Shown: one piece after another, positions 24,300-32,320 of the stretch
How positions within the stretch are numbered: position 1 is the first letter of the stretch
Layout: the number at the start of each line of letters is the position of its first letter
Assembly: GCA_003574785.1 (NCBI GenBank)
Contig: QORU01000008.1
Location: 186,001 to 250,000 of the forward strand
From: Taklimakanibacter deserti
GTDB taxonomy: Bacteria > Pseudomonadota > Alphaproteobacteria > Rhizobiales > Aestuariivirgaceae
Direction of reading: 5' to 3'
DNA: 64,000 nt
The notes under the pieces: model-generated
The model's database searches: none
Told to the model about the DNA's origin: nothing
What the model saw: the letters and a program-made list of their open reading frames with translations, nothing else
Program-made: the position numbers and the translations under genes

Positions 24300-25220
24300 T
24301 CAGCGTGTCAGTGTGTCGAGGAGAAGGCCAAGGAGGATCAGGAGTCCGAATTCGCGATTGGACCGGAACAGCTTGAGGCAGCGTTGCGGGTCGTTGATGT
24401 CGAGGCGTGAAATCTGCCACGCCGCATGGAGGGCGGCCGCGGCCACCCCCATATGGGCGAGAAGCCGCGCCTGCGCAAGCCAGAGGCTCGCCTCGATGAG
24501 GAGGAGGGCGAGGACGAAGAAGCCGCCGATCCACCACGCCGAGGCCGCGCCGAATTTGAGCGCCGTCGATTTGACCCCGATCAGCACGTCGTCTTCCTTG
24601 TCCTGATGGGCGTAGATCGTGTCATAGGCGAGCGTCCAGGAGATGCCGCCGAGATAGAGAAGGACGGCCGTTGAGGCGAGGCCGTCATGGATGGCGCTCC
24701 AGCTGACGAGCGCGCCCCAATTGAAGGCAAGTCCCAGAAAGACCTGCGGCCAATAGGTGAAGCGCTTCATGAAGGGATAGATGGCGACGATGACGAGCGA
24801 TGCCGCGCCGATGACGACCGTCGTCCAGTTGAACTGGAGCAGGATGAGAAGGCCCATGAGGCATTGCAGAGCGAGGAAGATGAAGGCCCCTCTGACGCTC
24901 ACCTGGCCCGAGGGAATGGGCCGCGAGCGGGTGCGCGCCACCTTGGCGTCGAAATCCCGGTCGGCAATGTCGTTGAGGGTGCAGCCGGCGCCCCGCATGA
25001 TGATGGCGCCCAAAAGGAAGAGCAGCCCATACCAGAGATTGGGTACGCCCCCTTGGCCCGCGATCTGCGCCAGCGTCAGGCCCCACCAGCAGGGCAGGAG
25101 CAGGAGCCACCAGCCGATCGGCCGGTCGAGCCGCATGAGCCTTGCATAGGGCCGCAGGGCCTCCGGCATGAACCGGTCGACCCAATTGTCGGCAGGGGCA
25201 TCGGCGACATGATCGATCAT
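24300..25220 (-). CDS. ubiA: 4-hydroxybenzoate polyprenyltransferase
   Basis: The 306-residue integral membrane protein has about eight membrane segments. The two Asp-rich motifs are present: NDIADRDFDAKVARTRSRPI (first, about 83-100) and DTIYAHQDKEDD (second). It attaches the polyprenyl tail to 4-hydroxybenzoate in ubiquinone synthesis at the inner membrane. ATG 25220 gives the family-typical N-terminus; the open frame extends much further upstream through the opposite-strand rsmE but is not coding there. First gene of a six-gene leftward run, divergent from rsmE. Confidence 0.95.
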   Translation of the reverse strand: MIDHVADAPADNWVDRFMPEALRPYARLMRLDRPIGWWLLLLPCWWGLTLAQIAGQGGVPNLWYGLLFLLGAIIMRGAGCTLNDIADRDFDAKVARTRSRPIPSGQVSVRGAFIFLALQCLMGLLILLQFNWTTVVIGAASLVIVAIYPFMKRFTYWPQVFLGLAFNWGALVSWSAIHDGLASTAVLLYLGGISWTLAYDTIYAHQDKEDDVLIGVKSTALKFGAASAWWIGGFFVLALLLIEASLWLAQARLLAHMGVAAAALHAAWQISRLDINDPQRCLKLFRSNREFGLLILLGLLLDTLTR

Positions 25221-25301
25221 GGGGCGTCTGTTAGCCCGACATGGCAGGACTGGCAAATGGGGCCATTGCGCGCGCCCCAGGGAGAAGGTTACGAGGAAGA
25301 A

Positions 25302-26030
25302 ATGCGCGATACGCCCCGCCTCTATGTCGCCCGAAAGCTTGCCGAGCGCGCCGAGCATGCGCTGGAGCAGGACCAGGCGCATTATGTCCGCGACGTCATG
25401 CGGCTCAAGCCGGGCGATCCCTTGCGCCTCTTCAACGAGGGGGATGGCGAGTGGCTCGGCTTCTTGACCCAGGCAACACGCAAGACGGTGACCTTGCGCA
25501 TCGAGAAGAAGCTCGCCGAGGTCGCGCCGCCGCCCGACATCGATTTCGTCTTCGCGCCCTTGAAGCATGCCCGCCTCGATTATCTGGTGCAGAAGGCGAC
25601 CGAGCTGGGCGCCCGCCGCCTGCGCCCCGTCATCACGCAGCGCACCATTGTCGGGCGCGTCAATCTCGAGCGCATGCGCGCCAATGCGGTCGAGGCCGCC
25701 GAGCAATGCAATCTCGTCTTCGTGCCGGAGGTGGCGGAACCCTTGAAGCTCGACCGTCTTCTGACGGGTTGGGAGGAGGGGCGGGCCTTGATCCATTGCG
25801 ATGAGGGGGCGGAAGGCCAGGACACGCTCGCCGTCCTGAAAGGACTGCGGCTGCCGGCCGCCCTGCTGGTCGGTCCCGAGGGCGGCTTCACGCCCGAGGA
25901 GCGGGCGGCGCTCAGGCGGCTCCCCTTCGTGACAGCGATCTCCTTGGGCCCCCGGATCATGCGGGCGGATACGGCCGGCACGGCGGCATTGGCCCTCGTC
26001 CAGGCCACGCTGGGCGACTGGCAGCCATGA
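25302..26030 (+). CDS. rsmE: 16S rRNA (uracil-1498-N3)-methyltransferase
   Basis: The 242-residue SPOUT methyltransferase has an N-terminal PUA-like domain (HYVRDVMRLKPGDPLRLF) and the knot region with ALLVGPEGGFTPEERAAL and ISLGPRIMRADTAGTAALAL. It methylates U1498 of 16S rRNA using S-adenosylmethionine. Start 25302 has GAGGAAGAA just upstream (25293-25301). It is followed after 77 bases by gshA on the same strand, an arrangement common in Hyphomicrobiales. Confidence 0.95.
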   Translation: MRDTPRLYVARKLAERAEHALEQDQAHYVRDVMRLKPGDPLRLFNEGDGEWLGFLTQATRKTVTLRIEKKLAEVAPPPDIDFVFAPLKHARLDYLVQKATELGARRLRPVITQRTIVGRVNLERMRANAVEAAEQCNLVFVPEVAEPLKLDRLLTGWEEGRALIHCDEGAEGQDTLAVLKGLRLPAALLVGPEGGFTPEERAALRRLPFVTAISLGPRIMRADTAGTAALALVQATLGDWQP

Positions 26031-26107
26031 GCTTCCATCACAATCTTTGACTTGCCGTAAGCGAGGCCCCCGCCTAAATCGCCTTCTGGCAACAAAGGTA
26101 TTTGATC

Positions 26108-27490
26108 TTGAGCGTACCCACACCCGACACGCCTGAGGCGCGCGCGCCCATCACCAGCAAGCGCCAATTGATCGACTATATCGCCGCGGGCGAGAAGCCC
26201 GAGAGCCAATGGCGGATCGGCACCGAGCACGAGAAATTCCCGTTCCTGACCGATAGTTTGGCGCCGGTGCCCTATGACGGCCCGCGCTCGATCAAGGCGC
26301 TTCTCGATGGCCTCAAGGGCCGCTTCGGCTGGACCGGCCTCTATGAGGGCTCGAACATCATCGGCCTCACCGATCCCCATGGCATGGGCTCGATCTCGCT
26401 CGAGCCCGGCGGCCAGTTCGAATTGTCGGGGGCGCCGCTGGCGACGGTGCATGAGACCTGCGATGAGGTTCACAATCATCTGGCCCAGGTGCGCGAGATC
26501 GGCGACAGTCTGGGGATCGGATTCCTCGGGCTCGGCGCCTCGCCTTTGTGGACCCGCGCCGAAACGCCGGTCATGCCCAAGGGCCGCTACAACATCATGG
26601 CGCCCTATATGGACAAGAAGGGCAAGCATGGCCGCGACATGATGTTCCGCACCTCGACGGTGCAGGTCAATCTCGACTTCTCCTCCGAAGCCGACATGGT
26701 GAAGAAGCTCAAGGTGTCGCTGGCGCTGCAGCCGGTGGCGACGGCGCTCTTCGCCAATTCTCCGTTCACGGAGGGAAAGCCCAACGGCTATAAGAGCTTC
26801 CGCTCCGCCGTCTGGCTCGACACCGATCCCGACCGCTCCGGCATGCTGCCTTTCGCCTTCGAACAGGGCATGGGCTATGAGCGCTATGTCGACTATGCGC
26901 TCGATGTGCCGATGTATTTCGTCTACCGCGACGGTCATTATCACAATGTTGCGGGCGAGAGCTTCCGCGCTTTTCTCGAAGGCAAGCTGCTGCAACTGCC
27001 GGGCGAGCGGCCGACGCTGCATGACTGGTCGGATCATCTGACGACGATCTTCCCCGAAGTGCGGCTCAAGAAGTTCCTGGAGATGCGCGGCGCCGATACC
27101 GGTCCGTGGCGCACGCTCTGCGCCCTTCCGGCTTTGTGGGTCGGCATTCTCTATCATCAGGCTTCTCTCGATGGCGCCTGGGAGCTGGTCAAGGACTGGT
27201 CGGCCGAGGACCGGCAGAAATTGCGTGAGGCGGTACCGCGCGAGGCGCTGCAGGCAAAGGTGAAGGGCCGCCTGGTGCAGGATGTGGCGAAGGACATGCT
27301 GGATTTGTCGCGCAAGGGCCTCGGCGAGCGCCGCATCGTCGGCTGCAAGGGCAAGACCGAGACGCGTTTCCTCGATGAGCTCGACGGCATCGCCGCATCG
27401 GGTCGCACCCGCGCCGATGAGTTGCTGCAGCTCTATGACACGCGCTGGAACCACGACGTCAGGCCGGTGTTCCGCGATTTCGCCTACTGA
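26108..27490 (+). CDS. gshA: Glutamate--cysteine ligase, plant/alphaproteobacterial type
   Basis: The 460-residue enzyme makes gamma-glutamylcysteine, the first step to glutathione. The GCS2-type core is visible: QWRIGTEHEKFPF, the Gly-rich LEPGGQFELSGAPL, MFRTSTVQVNLDFSSEADM and a Cys-bearing C-terminal half. No ATG is available near the N-terminus. TTG 26108 is preferred since AAAGG lies 9 bases before it; TTG 26102 would be only 3 bases away. Possibly co-transcribed with rsmE upstream and the small membrane protein downstream. Confidence 0.9.
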   Translation: MSVPTPDTPEARAPITSKRQLIDYIAAGEKPESQWRIGTEHEKFPFLTDSLAPVPYDGPRSIKALLDGLKGRFGWTGLYEGSNIIGLTDPHGMGSISLEPGGQFELSGAPLATVHETCDEVHNHLAQVREIGDSLGIGFLGLGASPLWTRAETPVMPKGRYNIMAPYMDKKGKHGRDMMFRTSTVQVNLDFSSEADMVKKLKVSLALQPVATALFANSPFTEGKPNGYKSFRSAVWLDTDPDRSGMLPFAFEQGMGYERYVDYALDVPMYFVYRDGHYHNVAGESFRAFLEGKLLQLPGERPTLHDWSDHLTTIFPEVRLKKFLEMRGADTGPWRTLCALPALWVGILYHQASLDGAWELVKDWSAEDRQKLREAVPREALQAKVKGRLVQDVAKDMLDLSRKGLGERRIVGCKGKTETRFLDELDGIAASGRTRADELLQLYDTRWNHDVRPVFRDFAY

Positions 27491-27506
27491 GGCTTGCGGG
27501 GGCAGC

Positions 27507-28019
27507 ATGGAAACAGCGGCTGCACGGGATGAGGGAACGGAACAAACGCCGGAAGCGAGGCCGACCGAGGGTCCGAGGGGTATCGGCGGCTGGCTCATCC
27601 TGCCGATCATTCACTTGGTTGGCAGTATCATATTCACCGGCATCAATCTTTGGCCCGTACTGCAGAACAAGGGCAGCTTCATCGACATCGCCCTCAATCC
27701 GACCTATCGCTGGATGCTGCTCCCGGCGCTCATCTCGACGGCCGGAGGCCTGGCCATCCTCGCTCTGGCGGGCTCAGCACTCGTCATGCTTTACCTGAAG
27801 CGGCGTATCTTCAAGGTGCTGATGATCTGTTTCTACGTGCTGGTCCTCGTGGCGACGGCCTTCGAGACGAGCCTGGTCTTCGCCTTCGAGGAATTCGGAG
27901 AGACGCTTGCGGATCAACAGGAGATGGTCAAGGAGCTTGTCCGGAGCATTGTCGCCGCGGCGATTTGGATTCCTTACTTCCTGGTCTCGAAGCGGGTGAA
28001 GGCTACATTCATCGAATAG
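27507..28019 (+). CDS. DUF2569-like membrane protein
   Basis: The 170-residue protein has a polar N-terminus (about 25 residues), then GIGGWLILPIIHLVGSIIFT, the GGWL entry typical of DUF2569, and four membrane segments (about 27-48, 70-95, 102-125 and 143-165), with a short acidic loop EEFGETLADQQEM between the third and fourth. No function is known for the family. It starts 16 bases after gshA with a GGGGGCAGC ribosome site and ends next to the convergent nitronate monooxygenase stop. Confidence 0.7.
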   Translation: METAAARDEGTEQTPEARPTEGPRGIGGWLILPIIHLVGSIIFTGINLWPVLQNKGSFIDIALNPTYRWMLLPALISTAGGLAILALAGSALVMLYLKRRIFKVLMICFYVLVLVATAFETSLVFAFEEFGETLADQQEMVKELVRSIVAAAIWIPYFLVSKRVKATFIE

Positions 28020-29009
28020 TTACCCGATCTCTGCTCCCGCTCGCGTTTTAAGCAGTGCTTCGGCATCCCCGGCAATCGAGCGCACGATGTCGCCCGCGGG
28101 CTTGATGTCATGGATGAGGTCGAGACCTTCGCCGGCGAAGACGACGGTCTTACTGGTGTCGCCGGCCTTGGCCGCCGCCCAATAGGCTTCCGTTTCGCGG
28201 GTGAGATTCTGCTCGAGCTCCAACTCGCGCCCATGCCATTGGCGGCTGAAGTCATTGACGATGGCGCGGCCTGAATAGCCTTCCGGCCAATCGAGCTCGC
28301 GCACGATGTCGAAGACGCGGGTGCGCAGCGTGTCGTCGCTACGCGCGGTGGTGAGGAGCTGTTTCGCCTTGTCGCTGCCGAGCGCCTCGGGCGTCGCCCA
28401 GAAACGCGTGCCGACGAGAATGCCGGATGCGCCGAGCATCAGCGCCGCCGCGAGGCCGCGGCCGTCCGACAAGCCGCCCGCCGCGACCACCGGTACCTTG
28501 CCGGCAATGTCGACGATGGCCGGTGTCAGCGTCAGGGTCGTGCGTCCCGATTTGCCATGGCCGCCCGCTTCGGTGCCTTGCGCCACGATGATGTCGGCGC
28601 CGGCATCGAGGGCGCGCTTGGCGCCGTCGAGATCCTGCACCTGGCAGAGAAGCGTGACGCCCGCCGCCTTGATCCGCGGCGCGAAGCGTGTCTCATCGCC
28701 GAAGGCGAGGCCGAAGACTTTTGGCGCATGCTCCAGCGCCTGGTCGAAAAGCTCGGGGAAGCGTTCGAGCGACCAGGTGATGTAGCCGACCCCGATCCGG
28801 GCGTTGCCTGAGGCGCGGAACTGGTCGTCCATCCAGGCCTTGCCGCCATAGCCGGCTTTCGGATCGCCATAGCCGCCGCCGATCATGCCGAAGCCGCCGG
28901 CCTGGCTCACCGCCGCCGCCAGCTTGCCGCCGGCGACGCCGCCCATAGGGGCGAGGATGATCGGATGGGTGATGCCGAGGAGGCGGGTCAGCGCCGTGGT
29001 GATGGCCAT
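28020..29009 (-). CDS. Nitronate monooxygenase family flavoprotein
   Basis: The 329-residue TIM-barrel FMN protein has the N-terminal PIILAPMGGVAGGKLAAAVS, GFGMIGGGYGD, the FMN-phosphate-binding AQGTEAGGHGKSGRTTLTLT with the catalytic His, and VVAAGGLSDGRGLAAALMLG. Such enzymes oxidise alkyl nitronates to carbonyls; some members are NADH:quinone reductases or enoyl reductases. No linked genes indicate which. Its stop is directly adjacent to the stop of the DUF2569-like gene on the other strand. Confidence 0.85.
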   Translation of the reverse strand: MAITTALTRLLGITHPIILAPMGGVAGGKLAAAVSQAGGFGMIGGGYGDPKAGYGGKAWMDDQFRASGNARIGVGYITWSLERFPELFDQALEHAPKVFGLAFGDETRFAPRIKAAGVTLLCQVQDLDGAKRALDAGADIIVAQGTEAGGHGKSGRTTLTLTPAIVDIAGKVPVVAAGGLSDGRGLAAALMLGASGILVGTRFWATPEALGSDKAKQLLTTARSDDTLRTRVFDIVRELDWPEGYSGRAIVNDFSRQWHGRELELEQNLTRETEAYWAAAKAGDTSKTVVFAGEGLDLIHDIKPAGDIVRSIAGDAEALLKTRAGAEIG

Positions 29010-29098
29010 GATGTGAGGATCTCGCGCAATTGAGGACGCATGATTATGGACGCAAGCCGGCGCTAAGCGTCATGCAACTTTGCGAGGGAGACCATGCC

Positions 29099-29980
29099 TT
29101 ATTCGGCGGCCATCAGCGGACGCGGAATGTTGGAGATGCTCTCCGAAATATGCCGGCTCAAGGCTTCGGCGGCCGAGCTGCGCCGGCCCGGACGGTGCAC
29201 GATGCCGAGCCGGAACGATCCCAGTTTCGGGAAGCCGTCCTTCTCGGTGAGAATGCGCATGCCGGGACGCACGCAGATTTCGGGCACCGAGCCGACCGCG
29301 AGTCCGGCCAGCACCGCGGCATTCACCGCGTTGGAATTGGGCGAGGAATAGGCGATGCGGTATTTGCGGCCTTCGCGCTCGAGCGCATTGATCGTAAGCG
29401 TGCGCCATTCGCAGCCGGTGTGGGAAATAGCGATCGGCACCGTGTCGAGCAGATGCACGCTGTGGCGCATCGAGGTGACCCAGACGAGCTGCTCGGTGCG
29501 CACGATCTCATCGACGATGACCTCGGAGCAGGCGGTGACGATGGCGAGGTCGAGCTCGCCATGGCGCGCGCGCTCGACCAACTGCTGGCTCAGCGCGCAG
29601 TCGACATTGACCGTCACCAGGGGATGGGTGCGCGAGAAGCGGGCGAGGAATTCGGGGAGGAAGCGGTCGGCATAGTCGTCGGGCGTGCCGAAGCGCAAGG
29701 TGCCGGTGAGCTCGGGCTTGGTGAAGGCCGAGACCGCCTCGTCATTGAGCTTCACGATGCGGCGGGCATATTCGATGAGCCGGTCGCCGTCCGAAGTAAA
29801 GCGGCTCTGGCGCCCGTCGCGCACGAAGAGCGGCCGGCCGACCAGCTCCTCGAGCCGCTTCATCTGCATGGAGACAGCCGACTGGGTCTTGTTCACCTCG
29901 TCCGCGGCGCGGGTGAAATTGCCGGTATCGGCAATCGCCAGGAATGTTTTCAAGAGATCGACATCGAGATTGGGGATCAT
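29099..29980 (-). CDS. LysR-family transcriptional regulator (LrhA-like)
   Basis: The 293-residue protein has the winged-helix domain FLAIADTGNFTRAADEVNKT, then QSAVSMQMKRLEELVGRPLF, and a LysR effector domain. The start LDVDLLKTFLAIADTGNFTR and the VPIAISHTGCEWR segment are characteristic of a group in Hyphomicrobiales usually found divergent from a small DUF1127 gene, as here (start 30147). The 166-base shared gap is A+T-rich around 30000-30060 and contains TTGATGGATAATATAAGACA, a likely binding region. Confidence 0.9.
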   Translation of the reverse strand: MIPNLDVDLLKTFLAIADTGNFTRAADEVNKTQSAVSMQMKRLEELVGRPLFVRDGRQSRFTSDGDRLIEYARRIVKLNDEAVSAFTKPELTGTLRFGTPDDYADRFLPEFLARFSRTHPLVTVNVDCALSQQLVERARHGELDLAIVTACSEVIVDEIVRTEQLVWVTSMRHSVHLLDTVPIAISHTGCEWRTLTINALEREGRKYRIAYSSPNSNAVNAAVLAGLAVGSVPEICVRPGMRILTEKDGFPKLGSFRLGIVHRPGRRSSAAEALSRHISESISNIPRPLMAAE

Positions 29981-30146
29981 GGCCGCTCTTCCATCAAGAC
30001 TGTTGATGGATAATATAAGACATATTCGTTGGATTTATCAATGGTGAGGGCGCATATTTTGATCATCCAAAGAGACAGCTCGATCCGCTTTCGGGTGGCG
30101 GGCACCGCAAGGAGAATGGTCTTCTTGCGGCATGGAGGATCGTGTC

Positions 30147-30419
30147 ATGAGAGACTATGTCCTGAGCCGCGCGATTTTCGACGACAGAATTGGCAACCGG
30201 TCGCTGTTTTCCAGGCTTCTCCACAATTGGAAGGCCCGCCGGGAAGTGGCCCAGCTTGCCGGATTTGACGATTTCATGCTGGCCGATATCGGTGTCAGCC
30301 GGGCCGATGTGGAATGGGCGTCGCACCTGCCCTTGACCACGGACGCGACCGAGGCCCTGGAAGAGAAGCTCACACTCCGCCAGCGCCATGCGCCGCTGAA
30401 GCGCACTGGCGCTTATTGA
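30147..30419 (+). CDS. Small DUF1127 protein (paralog of the one at 12684)
   Basis: The 90-residue protein starts MRDYVLSRAIFDDRIGNRSL and carries the DUF1127 core LLHNWKARREVAQLAGFDDF, then MLADIGVSRADVEWASHLPL. GGAGGA seven bases upstream (30135-30140) sets the start at 30147 rather than at an earlier ATG at 30132. It is divergent from a LysR gene and followed by a perfect 15-bp terminator hairpin. Expected to be a small cytosolic regulatory protein; its target is unknown. Confidence 0.85.
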   Translation: MRDYVLSRAIFDDRIGNRSLFSRLLHNWKARREVAQLAGFDDFMLADIGVSRADVEWASHLPLTTDATEALEEKLTLRQRHAPLKRTGAY

Positions 30420-30484
30420 CCTGAATTTGCTTCCCGCGTGATCGGACGGTAGCCGCCGCCCCATTTTCCCGATCATGCCCAAGG

Positions 30485-30529
30485 CAGGCGGCCTTGCGAA
30501 TCCTCCCCTGTCGCAAGGCCGCCTGTTTT
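30485..30529 (+). terminator. Strong intrinsic terminator after the DUF1127 gene
   Basis: CAGGCGGCCTTGCGA (30485-30499) pairs perfectly over 15 bases with TCGCAAGGCCGCCTG (30511-30525) across an 11-base loop and is followed by TTTTC. It lies 66 bases after the DUF1127 stop; nothing else in 30420-30549 looks coding. Confidence 0.85.
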
Positions 30530-30549
30530 CGTTGGCGCCCCACAGTTTA

Positions 30550-30577
30550 TTGACTATCTCCCGAAAGCCCCTAAATT
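30550..30577 (+). promoter_or_regulatory. Candidate promoter of the toxin-antitoxin pair
   Basis: TTGACT (30550-30555) and TAAATT (30572-30577) are separated by 16 bases and lie 28 bases before the antitoxin start. TTAGCTAA just after is a short palindrome that could serve antitoxin autoregulation. No clear ribosome site precedes the ATG at 30605. Confidence 0.45.
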
Positions 30578-30604
30578 AGCTAAAACAGGTGGTTGGCAAT
30601 TTAG

Positions 30605-30856
30605 ATGCGCAAATACACTTTAACGGACCTTGGCAACAAATCGGGTGAGGTGACGGAGGCTGCATTTCGGGGCCCGGTTGACATCACGAGCCGTGGCAAA
30701 CGGAAATTCGTGATTCTGACGGCCGAAGATTATGACCGGCTAACACGGCAGCGTCCGAAACAACGCGTTGTCCATGTCGACGAACTCGCCGAAGACGAAG
30801 CTGACGATTACATAGCTGGCCTAAGCGCTCCCGTCAAAGATCCCGCAGATGATTGA
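30605..30856 (+). CDS. Phd/YefM-type antitoxin
   Basis: The 83-residue protein shows the Phd/YefM layout: N-terminal DNA-binding half (LTDLGNKSGEVTEAAFRGPV, then DITSRGKRKFVILTAEDYDRL) and an acidic flexible C-terminus (ELAEDEADDYIAGLSAPVKD) that would wrap the toxin. Such antitoxins repress their own operon and neutralise a partner toxin in the cytosol. The gene overlaps the next reading frame by 8 bases, a typical antitoxin-toxin arrangement. Confidence 0.75.
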   Translation: MRKYTLTDLGNKSGEVTEAAFRGPVDITSRGKRKFVILTAEDYDRLTRQRPKQRVVHVDELAEDEADDYIAGLSAPVKDPADD

Positions 30857-31256
30857 GGCGAAAACCGGCCTCGTTATCCGCTATTCTTATCTGTGGGCCA
30901 GAGAACACGACCGCGGCGAAGAGTCGGGTCGAAAGGACCGACCCGTCTGTGTGCAGATAATCGTCTTGCGTCGTAGCGGAAAAGAGGCGGTCCTGCTCTT
31001 CCCGATCACGAGTCACGAGCCGCATGCAAGTACACAGGCTTTGCTCCTTCCGGAAACGGAAGCGCGCCGAGCAGGGCTGCGCAGTCCTTCCTGGATCATT
31101 GTCGATGAATGGAACGAAGAAGAAGATCTGCAGAACTCAGTCAGTGTCGCAGATCCAAAGCCGCTTGGCTCCTTCACGAGGACTTTCGTCCAACAAATCC
31201 GCGAAGCAGCGATCAAAGCCATCCGGACGCGCAGTTATCGGAGCATCCGGCGCTGA
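30849..31256 (+). CDS. Putative PemK/MazF-like toxin
   Basis: The 135-residue protein begins GLVIRYSYLWAREHDRGEES, then GRKDRPVCVQIIVLR and LLFPITSH, followed by PSWIIVDEWNEEE. The early R-Y-x-LW segment, the G(R)KxRP loop and the later PI(T)S(H) strand resemble the MazF/PemK fold, whose members cleave RNA. The similarity is partial, and catalytic residues cannot be assigned with certainty. Its coupling to a Phd-like gene supports a toxin role. It ends 33 bases from the convergent DUF937 gene. Confidence 0.6.
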   Translation: MIEAKTGLVIRYSYLWAREHDRGEESGRKDRPVCVQIIVLRRSGKEAVLLFPITSHEPHASTQALLLPETEARRAGLRSPSWIIVDEWNEEEDLQNSVSVADPKPLGSFTRTFVQQIREAAIKAIRTRSYRSIRR

Positions 31257-31289
31257 GATCGCTGATTCTCGGATCGTACGTTCCGACCT

Positions 31290-32288
31290 TCAACGCCGCC
31301 GGGTCATCCGCTCGACCGAATTGAGCAGATCATCGGCCGCGTTGCCGCTCCTGGTGCCGCCCCCCAGCACGTCGTCGATGCGCTGGCGGCTGCGATCGGC
31401 GACATCGCGATTGACACCGCCGCCCTGGCCGCCGCCCATCATCTCGCGCAGCAGGTCCTCGAGGCTGACCGAGCCCGGCTGGGGCCGGGGCGCGTTGGTG
31501 GCACCGCCGCCGGCTTGTCCGCCGGAGCCGCGGCCGCCGCCAAGAATGTCGCCCAATATGTCCTCGAGGCCGCCCTGGCCGCCGCCTCTGGGTGCTGGGC
31601 CACCTTGGCCCTGCCGGCCGCCGCCCAGTATGTCACCCAATATGTCGCCGAGGCCGCCACCGCCCGAGCCCCCGCCAGGGGTCGGCGCGCCGCCTTGGGG
31701 AGCAGTTTGTTTGCCGCCGCCGAGGATGTCGCCCAATATGTCGCCAAGGCCGCCACCGCCCGAGCCGCCGCCAGGGGTTGGCGCGCCCGCTGGACCGCTT
31801 TGCGGCGCGGTCTGTTTGCCGCCGCCGAGGATGTCGCCCAATATGTCGCCGAGGCCGCCACCGCCCGGACCGCCGGCCGACCCGCCTTGCGGGGCGCGCG
31901 CCGCTCCGCCGCCGCCCATCTTCTTGGCGAGCTGGCCCATGATGATGGCGGCGATGACCGGCAGCATCTTCTTCAGAACCGCCGAGCCTACCCCCGAAAG
32001 GTCGGCCGCCTGGTTGGCGACGCCGCGGCTCACATCCTTCGATCCGAAGACATGGCCCAATATGGCATTGCCGTCATCGGCGACCTGGTCGTACTCGAGC
32101 GATCGAGGATCATCGGCATAGCGGCCGTGATTGCCGCCCTGGAGCGCCTTGAGCAGGCCCTCGAGCCCGTTGTCGGTCTGGTTGTTGCGCCGGATGCCGG
32201 CGGCGACGACGGGTGCGAGCTGCTCGAAAGCGGCGCGCGTCTGTGCTTCATTGAGGCCGAATTGCCGGCCGAGTTCCGCGTAATCCAT
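31290..32288 (-). CDS. DUF937 protein with four GD(I)LG repeats
   Basis: The 332-residue protein has an N-terminal DUF937 region (FEQLAPVVAAGIRRN, LEGLLKALQGGNHGRYADDP, ILGHVFGSKDVSRGVANQAA, MLPVIAAIIMGQLAKKMGGG, residues 1-126) and a Gly-rich tail holding four copies of LG(E)DILGDILGGG at about 146, 181, 213 and 241. It ends with SLEDLLREMMGGG and a DRSRQRIDDVL segment. DUF937 proteins (YidB-like) are of unknown function. Start 32288 has GGAGG six bases upstream. Last gene of the leftward HAD-MATE-DUF937 run. Confidence 0.8.
   Translation of the reverse strand: MDYAELGRQFGLNEAQTRAAFEQLAPVVAAGIRRNNQTDNGLEGLLKALQGGNHGRYADDPRSLEYDQVADDGNAILGHVFGSKDVSRGVANQAADLSGVGSAVLKKMLPVIAAIIMGQLAKKMGGGGAARAPQGGSAGGPGGGGLGDILGDILGGGKQTAPQSGPAGAPTPGGGSGGGGLGDILGDILGGGKQTAPQGGAPTPGGGSGGGGLGDILGDILGGGRQGQGGPAPRGGGQGGLEDILGDILGGGRGSGGQAGGGATNAPRPQPGSVSLEDLLREMMGGGQGGGVNRDVADRSRQRIDDVLGGGTRSGNAADDLLNSVERMTRRR
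31533..31853. repeat. Imperfect coding tandem repeat in the DUF937 gene
   Basis: Four units of about 28-35 codons encode LGDILGDILGGGK/R followed by a Gly/Pro/Gln linker (QTAPQ..APTPGGGSGGGG). In DNA the units share (on the + strand) GTCGCCCAATATGTC cores, some identical over long stretches, so the array can expand or contract by slippage. Confidence 0.75.
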
Positions 32289-32320
32289 CTTGTGCCTCCA
32301 CTTACAGTTAACGCCCTTGT

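Noticed and set aside
25221..26123. Possible 300-residue N-terminal extension of ubiA
   Set aside because: It runs antisense through rsmE, has no family resemblance, and ATG 25220 gives a normal-length UbiA.
25580..27610. 676-codon reverse frame opposite gshA and rsmE
   Set aside because: Antisense shadow; both forward genes are unambiguous.
31533..31853. CRISPR-like array of regularly spaced repeats
   Set aside because: The repeats are in frame, of coding type, have unequal spacing and related spacers; they encode Gly-rich protein repeats.
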